A stretch of 37,412 bases of DNA from JAWPMT01 sp964653795 (GTDB lineage: Bacteria > Bacteroidota > Bacteroidia > Cytophagales > Cyclobacteriaceae). The stretch covers positions 1 to 37,412 of the forward strand of contig CAZZHO010000020.1 in NCBI GenBank assembly GCA_964653795.1, given 5' to 3'. Below the pieces are notes generated by a model that searched no databases, was not told the DNA's origin, and was given only the letters and a program-made list of their open reading frames with translations. Position numbers and translations under genes: made by a program. This document shows positions 23,397-33,559 of this stretch, piece after piece. Position 1 is the first letter of the stretch; each line of letters opens with the position of its first letter.

Positions 23397-26300
23397 TCCG
23401 GAACAAACTCAACCGTCTTACTAATGAATCGACCATCGCCACTGGTCCCTTCCAGTACAATATCAATCGCTTCGGTCACATCCGTATTATAGAATGATAC
23501 CTGTGCTTTCCCATTTTCATTAGTTCGGATGTTTGGTGACCAAAATAGCGTGGTTCTGCTATCCTGTGCTATGTTTTTTTCAACACTGTAGTCTGGTGAA
23601 TAGAACTGCCTGGATGCGAAGTAACCGTCATACAAGTACGTATTGATACCAACCGAAACTGATGAAAGGTCATTTTTAGTATAAATGGCAATAACGCCAT
23701 TTGTTGAATATCTGCCGTAAAATGCTGCCTCGGGACCATATAATACTTCAATGCGATCAATTTCATCAGTAGGAATGGATTTCAGCAAATCCATTAAAGG
23801 ATTTCGTAAGGTCTGCGTTTGTAATTCTTCATTACCAAAAATTCTTACTGGGTCAACCTGGTCACTGACATTCAATCCATTCAATAATACAAGCGGGTTT
23901 CCAGAGGTGCCACGCCCTCCAAACCTTATAGTCGACTGAGCATTTCCTTCGTCTACCACACGGAAGAAAGGTATTTGCTTGCGCAAGGCCGAAGTAACAG
24001 AACTATATCTTTCGACATTCCGAATAACTTGTCTGGCAGGTGCAAATTCTCTCGATTCAGAAGGGGCATCATCTAAAGTTGAGGATTCAACTGTTACCTC
24101 TTCTAAAAGCTGGAAATCACTTGAAAGCGTAATAAAAGTGGTATCACTCAATAATGGAATATTCTTTGTCTTAGCACGCAGCCTCTTTTTTGGACTTAAG
24201 CCGACTGAAGGTAGCTCTACAGAATTCAATTGTAAAGCGAGTTTCTCGGAGCGGTCCTCTCCTTCTATTTCCAAATAGATTTCAGAAGAACCACTGATAT
24301 CAACTCCATCAAAACAGAATGATCCATCTTCAGCAATCATGGAAGTGTAATATCCAGATTCTTTGAAGTGGACAAGGGTAATCTCCTTACCAGCAAATTT
24401 GCGAATAGCAGACTTTCCAACGCTTCCACATATCTTCAACCCCTTTTCATGGTTTGTGATATCACCGTCATCCATTAATCCTTGCCATGTGAAACGGCGC
24501 CAGCCATTTGTGAGCATGATGAGATCAATATTTCTCTGATTTTCTCTGTCGTAATTTTCTAAAAGGTTTTGTATTCGGGCATCAACATTAGGTACATCCG
24601 AATTGATAAGGGCATAACTTGCCATAGCCAATCTCTTATCTACAGATACCTTCGACTTATCAGTCACCGATACAGAAAAATCCGCCACGACCGGATTACC
24701 TAAATCGTCCTCTACCTTAATATCCAGCTTAATTTGATCACGTTTACTTAGCTTTCTTCGATTGAGTTTAACGTCAGATCTCAGATGATTAAGTTCACTG
24801 TGCACGTAGGTCAAGCGCTCCCCAAAAAGTCTCATAGAGCTATCCATCAATGTTAAGTGCAAAATCCCCCCGGGTATTCTATTGCGAGGAATCTCAAAGT
24901 CCAGAATTCTATTTGTCACAACTCCTTTGCTCTGATAAACCACATTACCCCGAGTATGACCGATTAGGTACAATTCTTTACCTTCATTATCGAGTGAAGC
25001 GAGTACTCTTGCATTTAAGTTTTTATCAACTCGATTCGTAACCCGCAATACATAACCACTGGCCAGAATTTCCGGCAACTCAAAGCCAGCCTCATATCCC
25101 TGAAACTCTACTTTAGCCGTAAATTTTTTGTCTTCTTTTGGAGTGAAAAACAAGCTCCCTCTACCAGATTGATCAGATGCGAACACAGTAACCTGTTGAC
25201 CTTCATTATCCAAGATGGTGCCCCTAGCTGCTAAAGGGTTACCATATTGATCAGTGATCTCGAAAGCAAGCTGACTACTTAAGCCCTGAACCATATCCCC
25301 TCCTTCCGGGAAAAACTGACATCTTAGTTCCAATTCCTCCTTAAGTTCTATGGAAGGTTGGATATTAGTAACGATTTCAATGTCCTTTCTGAAGAAAAAA
25401 GCATTGTCAAATGCAGTCATTCTCCTTGTATAGGCCCGAAGGGTATAGGTTCCAGACTGATAATCTGGCTGAATATCGAACTCTCCAGAAGTCTGACCCA
25501 TCTCATCTATCCGAACAACTCTGGTTTCGATAACTTCATCCAGAGGGCTAATCAAATCCACATAAAGAACACGGCTGCTATCGGTCAAGGCATGATTACC
25601 TGCTTCAAGAATGTAGCCTTTGAACCACAAAATATCACCAACCAGGTACGCCTCTTTATCTGTATGTAAATACACTTTTTCCTGTTGCGTAAGGGCAGAT
25701 GAGAATTTGTTCTTCAGCAACTTCACTAGTGGATCATTCTCCAAATTGGCTAAAAATGAAACCTGATTCTTATTGTTGAAGTAAATAGAGCCGAATTTCC
25801 TATTTCTCTCAAAGTCTGCTATTACTTCCTTTTCTACCGGGGTACGTTTGACTATAGGGTTATTTTCCCAGAATTGCTTGTCGTAGTTAATTGCTTCAAT
25901 ATTCTCCCGGTCTCCAGCGTTATTATATCTTGTTGCCAGATCTAACTTCTTATCTGGATATTCATAGCATACCAGCGTGGATTTTGTCCTTACAGGAACT
26001 ATTTTATCAGCTGATTCATGGACATCAAACTGCTGATTCACAGAAATATAGTCGAGTAGCAACTGATCCTCACTTCGCTTAAAAGAGATATCTACACCTA
26101 ATTCATATTCTTTGATATCACCTTGCACCGCATTGAAAGTGACCATCCGAAAATTATCATCATCGAAGACCCCTTTCATTCTGATCACATCATAGGTATT
26201 GATATCGATGTATAATTGACCTCTCAGAACACTGAAGCCTAAATCCCTTTCCTCAGCAGGCCAGAAGTCCATCACCAGAATCTGACCGTCATCCTCATTG

Positions 26301-26980
26301 ATGATCTTACTCACTTTAAGATCGAAGTACTCCTCGGGATTCTCTTGAATAGGAAGCGCAAAGTATTCTACGTCAGGCTTGAAGACCCGAAGAATCCTAT
26401 TTATCAGTGTGAAGTTTTTGTTGTAAACGAAGCCGTCTTTTACTTCTCCGGCCAGAGCATATCTACCAGCAGTAAGCTCCCAATCTCGAATACCACTTTG
26501 ATTAAAACTGAGATCATAAAATATTTCGAATAGCTCATTGTGAACACTCCCATTCTTTGACGTCTGCCTGTAGAATGCTTTTGCTGACCTTGATTTTGAA
26601 AGTTGAGATCTTAGTCGGTGAAAACTTTGATTGAGAATTTTGAAGAGGCTCGTTTGATCTCTCGCTCTCACCTGCACTGAATCAAGCAAAAAAGCAGTCT
26701 CGAGTTCCATATCAATGGCTTTGAGGGAAGAATTAACCCGCAGATCAATTCTTTTATAACCTACATGATAAAAAGTCAGGGTGGTTGGAAATTGACTAAC
26801 CGGCAGCTCGTATTGCCCTAGCTCGTTGGTTAGCGTTCCTCGCTTATTGGTTTCATCAAAGACATAGACAAAAGGAATAGGTTCAGTTGTGCCTTTATCG
26901 GAAACAGTTCCACTGACTATAGATTGACCAATAGCTCCAGAAAAAACAAAAAATAGCAGCGGGGTGAGTAATCTTCTCAT
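23393..26980 (-). CDS. Large periplasmic protein: carboxypeptidase-regulatory-like, macroglobulin-like and TonB plug domains, no barrel
   Basis: 1,195 residues from the ATG at 26980; the longer frame opens with a TTG and puts 12 residues before an obvious Sec signal peptide (MRRLLTPLLFFVFSGAIGQ). Domains seen: a carboxypeptidase-regulatory-like beta-sandwich (about 20-95); a region of unknown type (about 105-380); macroglobulin-like domains, clearest at KVYLHTDKEAYLVGDILWFKG (435-455) to about 540 and again about 550-640; and a TonB-receptor plug-like domain (about 985-1,102; GGRGTSGNPLVLLNG, then DRIEVLYGPEAAFYG). The last 60 residues are another macroglobulin-type sandwich (WSPNIRTNENGKA). 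There is no 22-strand barrel, so it is not itself a receptor. It is last in the susCD series and might interact with SusC. Function unknown. Confidence 0.8.
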   Translation of the reverse strand: MRRLLTPLLFFVFSGAIGQSIVSGTVSDKGTTEPIPFVYVFDETNKRGTLTNELGQYELPVSQFPTTLTFYHVGYKRIDLRVNSSLKAIDMELETAFLLDSVQVRARDQTSLFKILNQSFHRLRSQLSKSRSAKAFYRQTSKNGSVHNELFEIFYDLSFNQSGIRDWELTAGRYALAGEVKDGFVYNKNFTLINRILRVFKPDVEYFALPIQENPEEYFDLKVSKIINEDDGQILVMDFWPAEERDLGFSVLRGQLYIDINTYDVIRMKGVFDDDNFRMVTFNAVQGDIKEYELGVDISFKRSEDQLLLDYISVNQQFDVHESADKIVPVRTKSTLVCYEYPDKKLDLATRYNNAGDRENIEAINYDKQFWENNPIVKRTPVEKEVIADFERNRKFGSIYFNNKNQVSFLANLENDPLVKLLKNKFSSALTQQEKVYLHTDKEAYLVGDILWFKGYILEAGNHALTDSSRVLYVDLISPLDEVIETRVVRIDEMGQTSGEFDIQPDYQSGTYTLRAYTRRMTAFDNAFFFRKDIEIVTNIQPSIELKEELELRCQFFPEGGDMVQGLSSQLAFEITDQYGNPLAARGTILDNEGQQVTVFASDQSGRGSLFFTPKEDKKFTAKVEFQGYEAGFELPEILASGYVLRVTNRVDKNLNARVLASLDNEGKELYLIGHTRGNVVYQSKGVVTNRILDFEIPRNRIPGGILHLTLMDSSMRLFGERLTYVHSELNHLRSDVKLNRRKLSKRDQIKLDIKVEDDLGNPVVADFSVSVTDKSKVSVDKRLAMASYALINSDVPNVDARIQNLLENYDRENQRNIDLIMLTNGWRRFTWQGLMDDGDITNHEKGLKICGSVGKSAIRKFAGKEITLVHFKESGYYTSMIAEDGSFCFDGVDISGSSEIYLEIEGEDRSEKLALQLNSVELPSVGLSPKKRLRAKTKNIPLLSDTTFITLSSDFQLLEEVTVESSTLDDAPSESREFAPARQVIRNVERYSSVTSALRKQIPFFRVVDEGNAQSTIRFGGRGTSGNPLVLLNGLNVSDQVDPVRIFGNEELQTQTLRNPLMDLLKSIPTDEIDRIEVLYGPEAAFYGRYSTNGVIAIYTKNDLSSVSVGINTYLYDGYFASRQFYSPDYSVEKNIAQDSRTTLFWSPNIRTNENGKAQVSFYNTDVTEAIDIVLEGTSGDGRFISKTVEFVPD

Positions 26981-27014
26981 AGGAATTATTTTGACCTCAA
27001 TAGAAAAGTTACTC

Positions 27015-27042
27015 AAAAATTCCGGGCCGACAGCAGGGAATT
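27015..27042 (-). terminator. Weak terminator candidate after the second FG-GAP gene
   Basis: On the minus strand AATTCC and GGAATT form a 6-bp stem with a 13-base loop, followed by a T-run that partly overlaps the stem. It overlaps the stop codon of the FG-GAP gene and lies before the macroglobulin/plug gene. The large loop makes it doubtful, and read-through is likely. Confidence 0.25.
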
Positions 27043-30000
27043 ACTTGATTATCAGCGGCTCCTGATTATTCCTGGTAACGAATATGTATTTTTTACTATT
27101 GAACTCTACGGGATACAATCCCTTCACATCTCCGTCAAGTGTGACAGCTGACAGATGGGTAGCAGTCTCAAATATTCCGCTCCCATTATTTAAGAATAGT
27201 TCACCAAGGTTTCCGTCATATACTCCTCTTTGGATGGTAGCCCGATGCTGATTACCACCAGTCAGAATATCTAGATTCCCATCTTCATTGAAATCAGCTA
27301 CGTGGATAGCATAGATTGGACTGAATTGCGCTTCTATTGGCAAAGCTCGTTTCTTGAAACCATCTGTAGTATTCAGGAAAACGCTTGACTCCATATCTGT
27401 AAGAACAAAGTTTTCCGCTCTGCTCAGCTCGCTTTTCGAGAATAGCTCTGAAAAGCTCGCCTTGCTAAAGGAAGTAAAATCCAGATACTTCTTTTTCAAC
27501 TGAAGAAGTTGACCCGTCAGCTCCATTTTATCAGCAAAGACTTCTTCTTCTCCATCTCTGGAAAGTGTTATGATATGATCGAGCGATCCATTATCATCAA
27601 AGTCTGCCACGTACATTCGCAGAGGATCTGCCTTTGTCGCTTTCAGCTTTGAATTAAGTCCTAAGTTGCCTGCTATTATATCTAGCTTGCCATCACCATC
27701 AACATCGGAAATACTAACAGCACTCCAAAGTCCATTTTCACTGATTTCTTGTTTGGAAAAGCTTCCTCCCTGGTTGTATAGGACAGCAATGGAAGACCAC
27801 TCAAGAGATACTACTAAATCAACGTCTCCATCGCCATCAATGTCCGCAGCATCGGCACCAGTGACAAGGCCCAAGCCCTTACCTACATCAAAAGAATCGT
27901 CCAATTCAAAGCCATCTTCACCTTTGAGCAGCAAGTAACTATCTGGTGCCACACTATATTTCCAAGGCTCTGATCTGGCACCAATAAAAAGATCTTCATC
28001 ACCATCAGCATCAGCATCAAAGAGAACAGCTTTGGAAGCGTTAATAGAAAGCTCTGGCAAAAATTCGCTAGCCAGCTTTAGGCCTGATTCATCTTGGAGA
28101 TATATTCTTGGCCTCAAGTTTTCAGATCCCAATCGCCATTCATTACCCCCACTCAGAACAAGCAAGTCATCTTTCCCATCATCATTGAAGTCCGAAGTAA
28201 GGGCAAACACGTCTTCGTAGATATTCTCTTCTTCAAATCGTAACTTCACAAAAGACTCTCCCTCACCAAGAAAGATATAAGCTTCTTGTCTCTTACTACC
28301 ACCAAAAAATAAATCCGTTACTCCGTCGCTATTCCAATCGCCTGCAGCAAATGCGGGCCCTTCAGCAGATACCATATGTGGAATGAGACCCTCTCTATTG
28401 AATTCAATAAAATCAGTCTCCCTGTGTTTATAATCTAGTGTTATTTCATCGGCATATGCCAATAAAGGCTCAGCTTGTACTTCCTGGAGACCATCCCCAC
28501 TGGCATCATTAGCTTTACTATACTCGAAAGTCAGTTTCTGATTGACCTTTACATTCGTTTTGGTCTCTTCTTTCCCATCCGGCCAGGTAACGTTTAGTTG
28601 ATGAATCTCCTCCAAAGAATCAGTTCCAAAATGAATCCCCTGGATAGCGTAAGATTGAAATCCCTGAACACCGTAATATTCCTGAATAATAGGCGCGCTT
28701 TCCGCAGTTCTCCAAATAGTCAACTTTGCTCCTATACCATTGGGATTACCCTCGGCACCCTTGAAGTCTACCTTTATGAAATTACCGGATCCCTTCTCTA
28801 CTGTATTATTCCTGTAAATGGAGGCAGACTGATCTATATTATTACAAACAATATCTAAATCACCATCCAGATCAAGGTCTATGGCCAGAGCACCATTAGA
28901 GAAAGTTTCTTGATTGAGGCCCCATTTGTCAGATACCTCCTGAAAGGTGAGATCTCCCTTATTTCGGTAAGCATAGTTGGGAATCAAAACCGTGGGCATT
29001 TTTTTAGCAAGCTCCAATTCATCTTCTGAAAGGCCCATCTCCAATCTCATCTGGATGTCATCATTGGAAGCGAAATTGATATAGTCCATATCATTAGTCC
29101 GTCCCTTTATGCCATTGGCTACAAATAGGTCATTGTATCCATCATGGTCAAAATCCGAGAACAGCGCTGACCAGCTCCAGTCAGTGGCAAAAACATTCGC
29201 CATCAAACCGATTTCGCTGAACTTGCCATTGCCCCTATTAAGTTGTAAGGTGTTCCTTGCATGTTGGTATTGATAGCCAAACCTGAGTTTGTATTGATAT
29301 ACATCATAAGCATCTTCTCCGGCAGAAGCTTTAAGTTTTTCGTACTCTTCAGGAAGCATATCCAATGAAATGATATCCAAAAGGCCATCATTATTGATAT
29401 CAGCTATGTCATTACCCATAGAAAATCTACTAGTGTGACCTATGTATTCGCTGAGAGACTCGGTAAAGGTGCCATCACCGTTATTAATATATAGATAATC
29501 GTCTTCGTGAAAGTCATTCCCAATGTATAGGTCAGGTAATCCATCCTGATTGATATCACTGACTTCCAAGCCTAATCCATACCCCAGAGCACTGCTGTAA
29601 ATACCTGCCTCTTCTGTAACATCTACAAAGCGGCTGCCATCATTTCTCAGAAGCTTATCTCCAGAAAGTGGATGCTTTTCGTCCCGAAAGGTGGCCTTTA
29701 CGAAAGTACCATTGGCATGTACAGAATGATTTAGTTGGAACATGTCCAAATCACCATCAAGGTCATAATCAAAGAAGGCAGCTTGAGTAGAAAAACCAAC
29801 TAAGTCCAAACCATATTTCTTGGCTTGCTCTTTGAAGGAAGGAACACCATTTTCATCGTTCCCTTGATTGACATAGAGCTTATTTTCACCTTCTAGCTTT
29901 TCGTAACTACCGACTTCTCCTATATAAATATCAAGTTTTCCATCAGTATTTATATCCACCAATGAAACACCTGTTGTCCACTTATTCTTTCGGTCCTTTT

Positions 30001-30319
30001 GCTTTAATACCTGACTGATATCTTCAAACTTGAAATCTCCTTTGTTCAGATAGACTTTGTTCTGGAATTGGTTCGCAGTAAAGACCAAATCAGGTAAACC
30101 ATCACCATTTATATCACCTGAAGCTACGCCTCCTCCGTTGAAGAAATACAGATAATTGAAAATATTCAGGTCTGTAGTTGGCACAAGTCTGTTAACAAAG
30201 TCCACTCCTGAAACAGAAGCATCAATACTTTCAAACCTTTTATCTTCTTTAACACATGAAGACAAAACCAGCAACAATAAAATCAAATAGGACTTATTCA
30301 AAACTGTATATCTCTGCAT
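27041..30319 (-). CDS. FG-GAP/VCBS-repeat, ASPIC-UnbV domain surface lipoprotein (second of tandem pair)
   Basis: 1,092 residues from the ATG at 30319. A signal peptide ends in LVLSSC, followed by VKEDKR, which matches the K-acidic-acidic surface-export signal known for Bacteroidota lipoproteins, so it probably faces outside. It carries about 14 calcium-loop FG-GAP motifs of the type DxNxDGxxD (for example DINGDGLPD, DYDLDGDLD, DADADGDED, DFNEDGNLD), enough for two beta-propellers. An ASPIC-UnbV domain lies between them (PNGIGAKLTIW ... VTWPDGKEE). Homologs often sit beside susCD genes; proposed roles are glycan or protein binding, not proven. The start overlaps the upstream paralog by 26 bp. 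A TTG at 30301 would give a shorter, very typical signal peptide and is a real alternative. An ATG at 30367 is less likely. Confidence 0.88.
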   Translation of the reverse strand: MQRYTVLNKSYLILLLLVLSSCVKEDKRFESIDASVSGVDFVNRLVPTTDLNIFNYLYFFNGGGVASGDINGDGLPDLVFTANQFQNKVYLNKGDFKFEDISQVLKQKDRKNKWTTGVSLVDINTDGKLDIYIGEVGSYEKLEGENKLYVNQGNDENGVPSFKEQAKKYGLDLVGFSTQAAFFDYDLDGDLDMFQLNHSVHANGTFVKATFRDEKHPLSGDKLLRNDGSRFVDVTEEAGIYSSALGYGLGLEVSDINQDGLPDLYIGNDFHEDDYLYINNGDGTFTESLSEYIGHTSRFSMGNDIADINNDGLLDIISLDMLPEEYEKLKASAGEDAYDVYQYKLRFGYQYQHARNTLQLNRGNGKFSEIGLMANVFATDWSWSALFSDFDHDGYNDLFVANGIKGRTNDMDYINFASNDDIQMRLEMGLSEDELELAKKMPTVLIPNYAYRNKGDLTFQEVSDKWGLNQETFSNGALAIDLDLDGDLDIVCNNIDQSASIYRNNTVEKGSGNFIKVDFKGAEGNPNGIGAKLTIWRTAESAPIIQEYYGVQGFQSYAIQGIHFGTDSLEEIHQLNVTWPDGKEETKTNVKVNQKLTFEYSKANDASGDGLQEVQAEPLLAYADEITLDYKHRETDFIEFNREGLIPHMVSAEGPAFAAGDWNSDGVTDLFFGGSKRQEAYIFLGEGESFVKLRFEEENIYEDVFALTSDFNDDGKDDLLVLSGGNEWRLGSENLRPRIYLQDESGLKLASEFLPELSINASKAVLFDADADGDEDLFIGARSEPWKYSVAPDSYLLLKGEDGFELDDSFDVGKGLGLVTGADAADIDGDGDVDLVVSLEWSSIAVLYNQGGSFSKQEISENGLWSAVSISDVDGDGKLDIIAGNLGLNSKLKATKADPLRMYVADFDDNGSLDHIITLSRDGEEEVFADKMELTGQLLQLKKKYLDFTSFSKASFSELFSKSELSRAENFVLTDMESSVFLNTTDGFKKRALPIEAQFSPIYAIHVADFNEDGNLDILTGGNQHRATIQRGVYDGNLGELFLNNGSGIFETATHLSAVTLDGDVKGLYPVEFNSKKYIFVTRNNQEPLIIK

Positions 30320-33300
30320 TATCGTCATTCTTACCAACAATGAGGAGTTTGCCCTCATCACTTTCAACTACATTCACCGATCTCACGTCTCCTCTTATTC
30401 TCAAACCTGTTTTGGCAGGAGCGATTACCTTAAAACCATCTGCATATTTCAATAAAACACCATGATTGGCATCATATATACCTTCCTCAGGCCTTGTCCC
30501 ATCAAAATTACCAGTAGCCAGAATATAGGTCTCGCCTTCTACCACCAAATCAGTTATTTCATAGATAGGAGACACCTGGCACTCATAAGGTAAAGGCTGA
30601 ACATCAAATCCCCCTTCTCCATCATTAATGCCATAAACTGAATACATATTAACAGCATCTAAAGTAGCTGTAGAAGCTAGTTGTTCAGCACTAAAAATTT
30701 CCGCAATTCCTTTGTCCGCATACCCTTCAAAACTTGGAAACTTCTTTTTTACCTCCACTAACTGCATCGCTAGATCATTTCTTAGGTGATACGGAATGAA
30801 TTTATTGTTCTCAGAGAAAGTGAATATTTGATCCAGCATACCATTGCCATCAATATCGCCAAAATAAAGCCTTATTGGATCCTTTTCAGTGGCTTTGAAC
30901 CTGGAATTGAGACCTAGATTACCAGCAATAAAATCCTGAAGACCGTCACCATTTATATCCAGCACTTTTACACTACGCCACCAACCGGATGTGTTCTCAA
31001 AACCCGGAATCTCAAATTTCCTTCTAAAAAAGTCCCCTCTATTTTCAAGGATGCTTATAGGCATGAAATCACCAACTATGAGAAGGTCCTGATCTCCATC
31101 ATCGTCATAATCGATCCATTCGGCATCTGTCACCATACCTATATTTCTAAGATGACTTGCTAAGGATTGTGAAACGTCTTTGAAGCCACCTTCTCCGTCA
31201 TTCTCTAAAATCACACTAGAGCCAGCCATACCATATTTTCCAGCTACACCCCTCGTACCAACGAAAAGATCTAAATCCCCATCATTATCGTAATCCGCGG
31301 CATCTACACAGGATCCCATTTCTGGAGAAGTCTTCACATCACGTCTATCGTATCTTATTTCTCCATTTTTAGATTCATTGATGTAGAGTCTATCGTAATA
31401 CTCTTTTTGACTGGATGCTTCATTGCTGCCACTCACAACAAACAAATCCTGATCTCCATCTCCATCCGCATCGAAGAAAATAGCGTCAGTATCCTCAAAT
31501 AATTTTTCCTCTTCAAATACAATAGAACCTTCAAACTTATCTCCCCTGTTCAGAAATATTTGACCTGGATAGCCTTTACTTCCTCCTAAATAAATATCCT
31601 CAATACCATCGCCATTTACGTCGCCATTCACCACCACAGGACCTTCAATTGAGAGCTTATGATAGATTAACCTCTCCCTGTCAAAGTCTATAAATGGACT
31701 TTCTGTATGCTTGAAACCAGGCCCTTTGAATTCAAATAGCTGCTGGTTTTCATCTTCCTTAAAACGGCTATCAGCCTCAGCAATACTGAACTCATAAGTA
31801 CCATTTATTTCAATTGCCCTCTTAACTGACCTACGCTTGGCGTCCCAAATAATTTCCAGGGAGTCGATAGTGGATCTGGCGCCTAGGCCAATGGAAATAT
31901 TGTAGTCCATTGATGATTGAAAACCTCTTGTCGGATAGTGATGATAGGCTATTATCTCCCCTTCGGTGTAGACCTTCACTTCAGATCCAATAGCAAAGGG
32001 ATTTTTCTTTTCACCAACTAATAAAATTCGGACAAAATTGTGCTTGAACCGTTCGTTGGACTTGTTCTCAAAAACCTCAGAAGGGTTATTTACATGGCTT
32101 ACCACTAAATCCAGATCACCATCATTATCCAAGTCGCCGTAAGCCGCTCCATTTGAAAAGCCTGGTTTTCCAAGACCCCACTCACCTGAGACATTCACAT
32201 AATTGAGCAACGAGTCCTTCTTAAAAGCATAATTAGGCAATGGATTGGACGGCATCCGCTCATTGAACAGCTCAAATGCTTCTTCTACGTTTCCTTTAGC
32301 CTTCTTCAAGTTTTCTTCACTGGAGAAATAGGCCAAAAAATCCTGATCAGTCACGTCTTTAAATATCCCATTGGTAACAAAAATCTCTTTATACCCATCA
32401 TTATCCATATCGAATATTAAAGACCCCCAGCTCCAATCTGTGGCTGAGACTCCAGACAACCTTCCTAGTTCAGAGAAAAAACCATTCCCATTATTAACTT
32501 GAAAGGAGTTCTTCATGTATTGATTATAGAACCCCTTAGATTTCTTTAGTGCATTCAGATCGTAAGAATCAAAGCTTGTAGTCTGCTTTAACCGCTTCAT
32601 CTTTTCAGGCAACATGTCTGTTACGAAGAACTCTTCCAAGCCATCGTTATTAAGATCCGCAGCATCCGCACCCATTGAAAACACACTGATCTGATCAAAA
32701 TATTCTTCTAATTCCTCAGTGAAATATTTCCCTCCTTGGTTTATGTAGAGGTAGTCTCTTTCAAAAAAATCATTAGAAACATAAATGTCCGTGTAGGTGT
32801 CACCATTTATATCCATCAGTGTGATACCTAGGCCAAAACCAATCACACTTCCAAATACACCCACTTCATCGCTAGCATCGACAAATACCCCATCATCGTT
32901 ACGGTAAAACTTATCACCACCTTGTGTGTCTCTTTCGTCTCTCGTATTCTCGATAGGCAGCGAAGAGACAGGTCGAAACGAATTATTTAATAAATAGCAG
33001 TCCAGGTCACCGTCTTGATCAAAATCAAAAAAAGCGGAATGTGTTGAAAAACCACCATCTGCCAAACCCAATTGAGAGGCTTTATCAGTAAAGGTTCCGT
33101 CTTGATTATTTATGAATAGCTGGTTTTTACGATCCAGCCCCTTAGGATCACCAGAGTTACAAACGTAAATATCTAACCATCCGTCACCATCAACATCCAC
33201 CATTGAAACCCCAGTACTCCATGGCTTATTCTCTGATAGACCGGAAGCCACGGTGACATCCTCAAATTTCAGGTCACCTTTATTTACAAATAGTTTGTTC

Positions 33301-33545
33301 TCTTTTTGATTACTAGTAAAGAAGATATCCGACAGTCCATCATTGTTAATATCACCAATAGCTACTCCACCTCCATTGTAGTAATTCCTATACCTGAATA
33401 CATCAAAGCCCTTTTCATAAACGAGCTCATTAGTAAAATCAATCCCGGCGCTTTTTGGCAACGCTTGAAAAAGATTGTCTGAGGTATCAGTTGAACAACC
33501 CAATACCAGCAGCAATAAACCAAACAGTGATGTTTTGATCTTCAT
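30294..33545 (-). CDS. FG-GAP/VCBS-repeat, ASPIC-UnbV domain lipoprotein (first of tandem pair)
   Basis: 1,083 residues. The signal peptide ends in LLLVLGC (Cys17), followed by STDTSDN, so it is an outer-membrane lipoprotein and probably surface-exposed. About 13 FG-GAP calcium-loop motifs are visible (DINNDGLSD, DVDGDGWLD, DFDQDGDLD, DADGDGDQD, DYDDDGDQD and others; one, DINGDTYTD, is degenerate). The ASPIC-UnbV-like segment between the two propeller halves includes PFAIGSEVKVY and RGFQSSMDYNISIGLG. It is colinear with the following gene along its whole length (compare FNGGGVASGDINGDGLPD with YNGGGVAIGDINNDGLSD), so the pair arose by tandem duplication but has diverged strongly. The ATG lies 15 bases after the T-tract of the susD terminator, leaving no room for a separate promoter, so expression probably depends on read-through. 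Confidence 0.9.
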   Translation of the reverse strand: MKIKTSLFGLLLLVLGCSTDTSDNLFQALPKSAGIDFTNELVYEKGFDVFRYRNYYNGGGVAIGDINNDGLSDIFFTSNQKENKLFVNKGDLKFEDVTVASGLSENKPWSTGVSMVDVDGDGWLDIYVCNSGDPKGLDRKNQLFINNQDGTFTDKASQLGLADGGFSTHSAFFDFDQDGDLDCYLLNNSFRPVSSLPIENTRDERDTQGGDKFYRNDDGVFVDASDEVGVFGSVIGFGLGITLMDINGDTYTDIYVSNDFFERDYLYINQGGKYFTEELEEYFDQISVFSMGADAADLNNDGLEEFFVTDMLPEKMKRLKQTTSFDSYDLNALKKSKGFYNQYMKNSFQVNNGNGFFSELGRLSGVSATDWSWGSLIFDMDNDGYKEIFVTNGIFKDVTDQDFLAYFSSEENLKKAKGNVEEAFELFNERMPSNPLPNYAFKKDSLLNYVNVSGEWGLGKPGFSNGAAYGDLDNDGDLDLVVSHVNNPSEVFENKSNERFKHNFVRILLVGEKKNPFAIGSEVKVYTEGEIIAYHHYPTRGFQSSMDYNISIGLGARSTIDSLEIIWDAKRRSVKRAIEINGTYEFSIAEADSRFKEDENQQLFEFKGPGFKHTESPFIDFDRERLIYHKLSIEGPVVVNGDVNGDGIEDIYLGGSKGYPGQIFLNRGDKFEGSIVFEEEKLFEDTDAIFFDADGDGDQDLFVVSGSNEASSQKEYYDRLYINESKNGEIRYDRRDVKTSPEMGSCVDAADYDNDGDLDLFVGTRGVAGKYGMAGSSVILENDGEGGFKDVSQSLASHLRNIGMVTDAEWIDYDDDGDQDLLIVGDFMPISILENRGDFFRRKFEIPGFENTSGWWRSVKVLDINGDGLQDFIAGNLGLNSRFKATEKDPIRLYFGDIDGNGMLDQIFTFSENNKFIPYHLRNDLAMQLVEVKKKFPSFEGYADKGIAEIFSAEQLASTATLDAVNMYSVYGINDGEGGFDVQPLPYECQVSPIYEITDLVVEGETYILATGNFDGTRPEEGIYDANHGVLLKYADGFKVIAPAKTGLRIRGDVRSVNVVESDEGKLLIVGKNDDNAEIYSFE

Positions 33546-33559
33546 GAGGCGAAAATCTG

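Noticed and set aside
26981..27016. TTG-started 12-residue extension of the macroglobulin/plug protein
   Set aside because: It would bury a clear signal peptide that begins at the ATG at 26980.
27666..27938. Plus-strand 90-residue open frame rich in Ser/Pro
   Set aside because: It is the antisense of the repeated Asp/Gly codons of the FG-GAP gene. It has no recognisable domain and sits fully within a better gene.
27041..33545. Recurring short DNA words (such as CCATCA, TCACCATC) that look like a repeat array
   Set aside because: They are codon-level echoes of the DxDGD protein motifs, irregularly spaced and diverged. There are no constant repeats and unique spacers, so this is not CRISPR.
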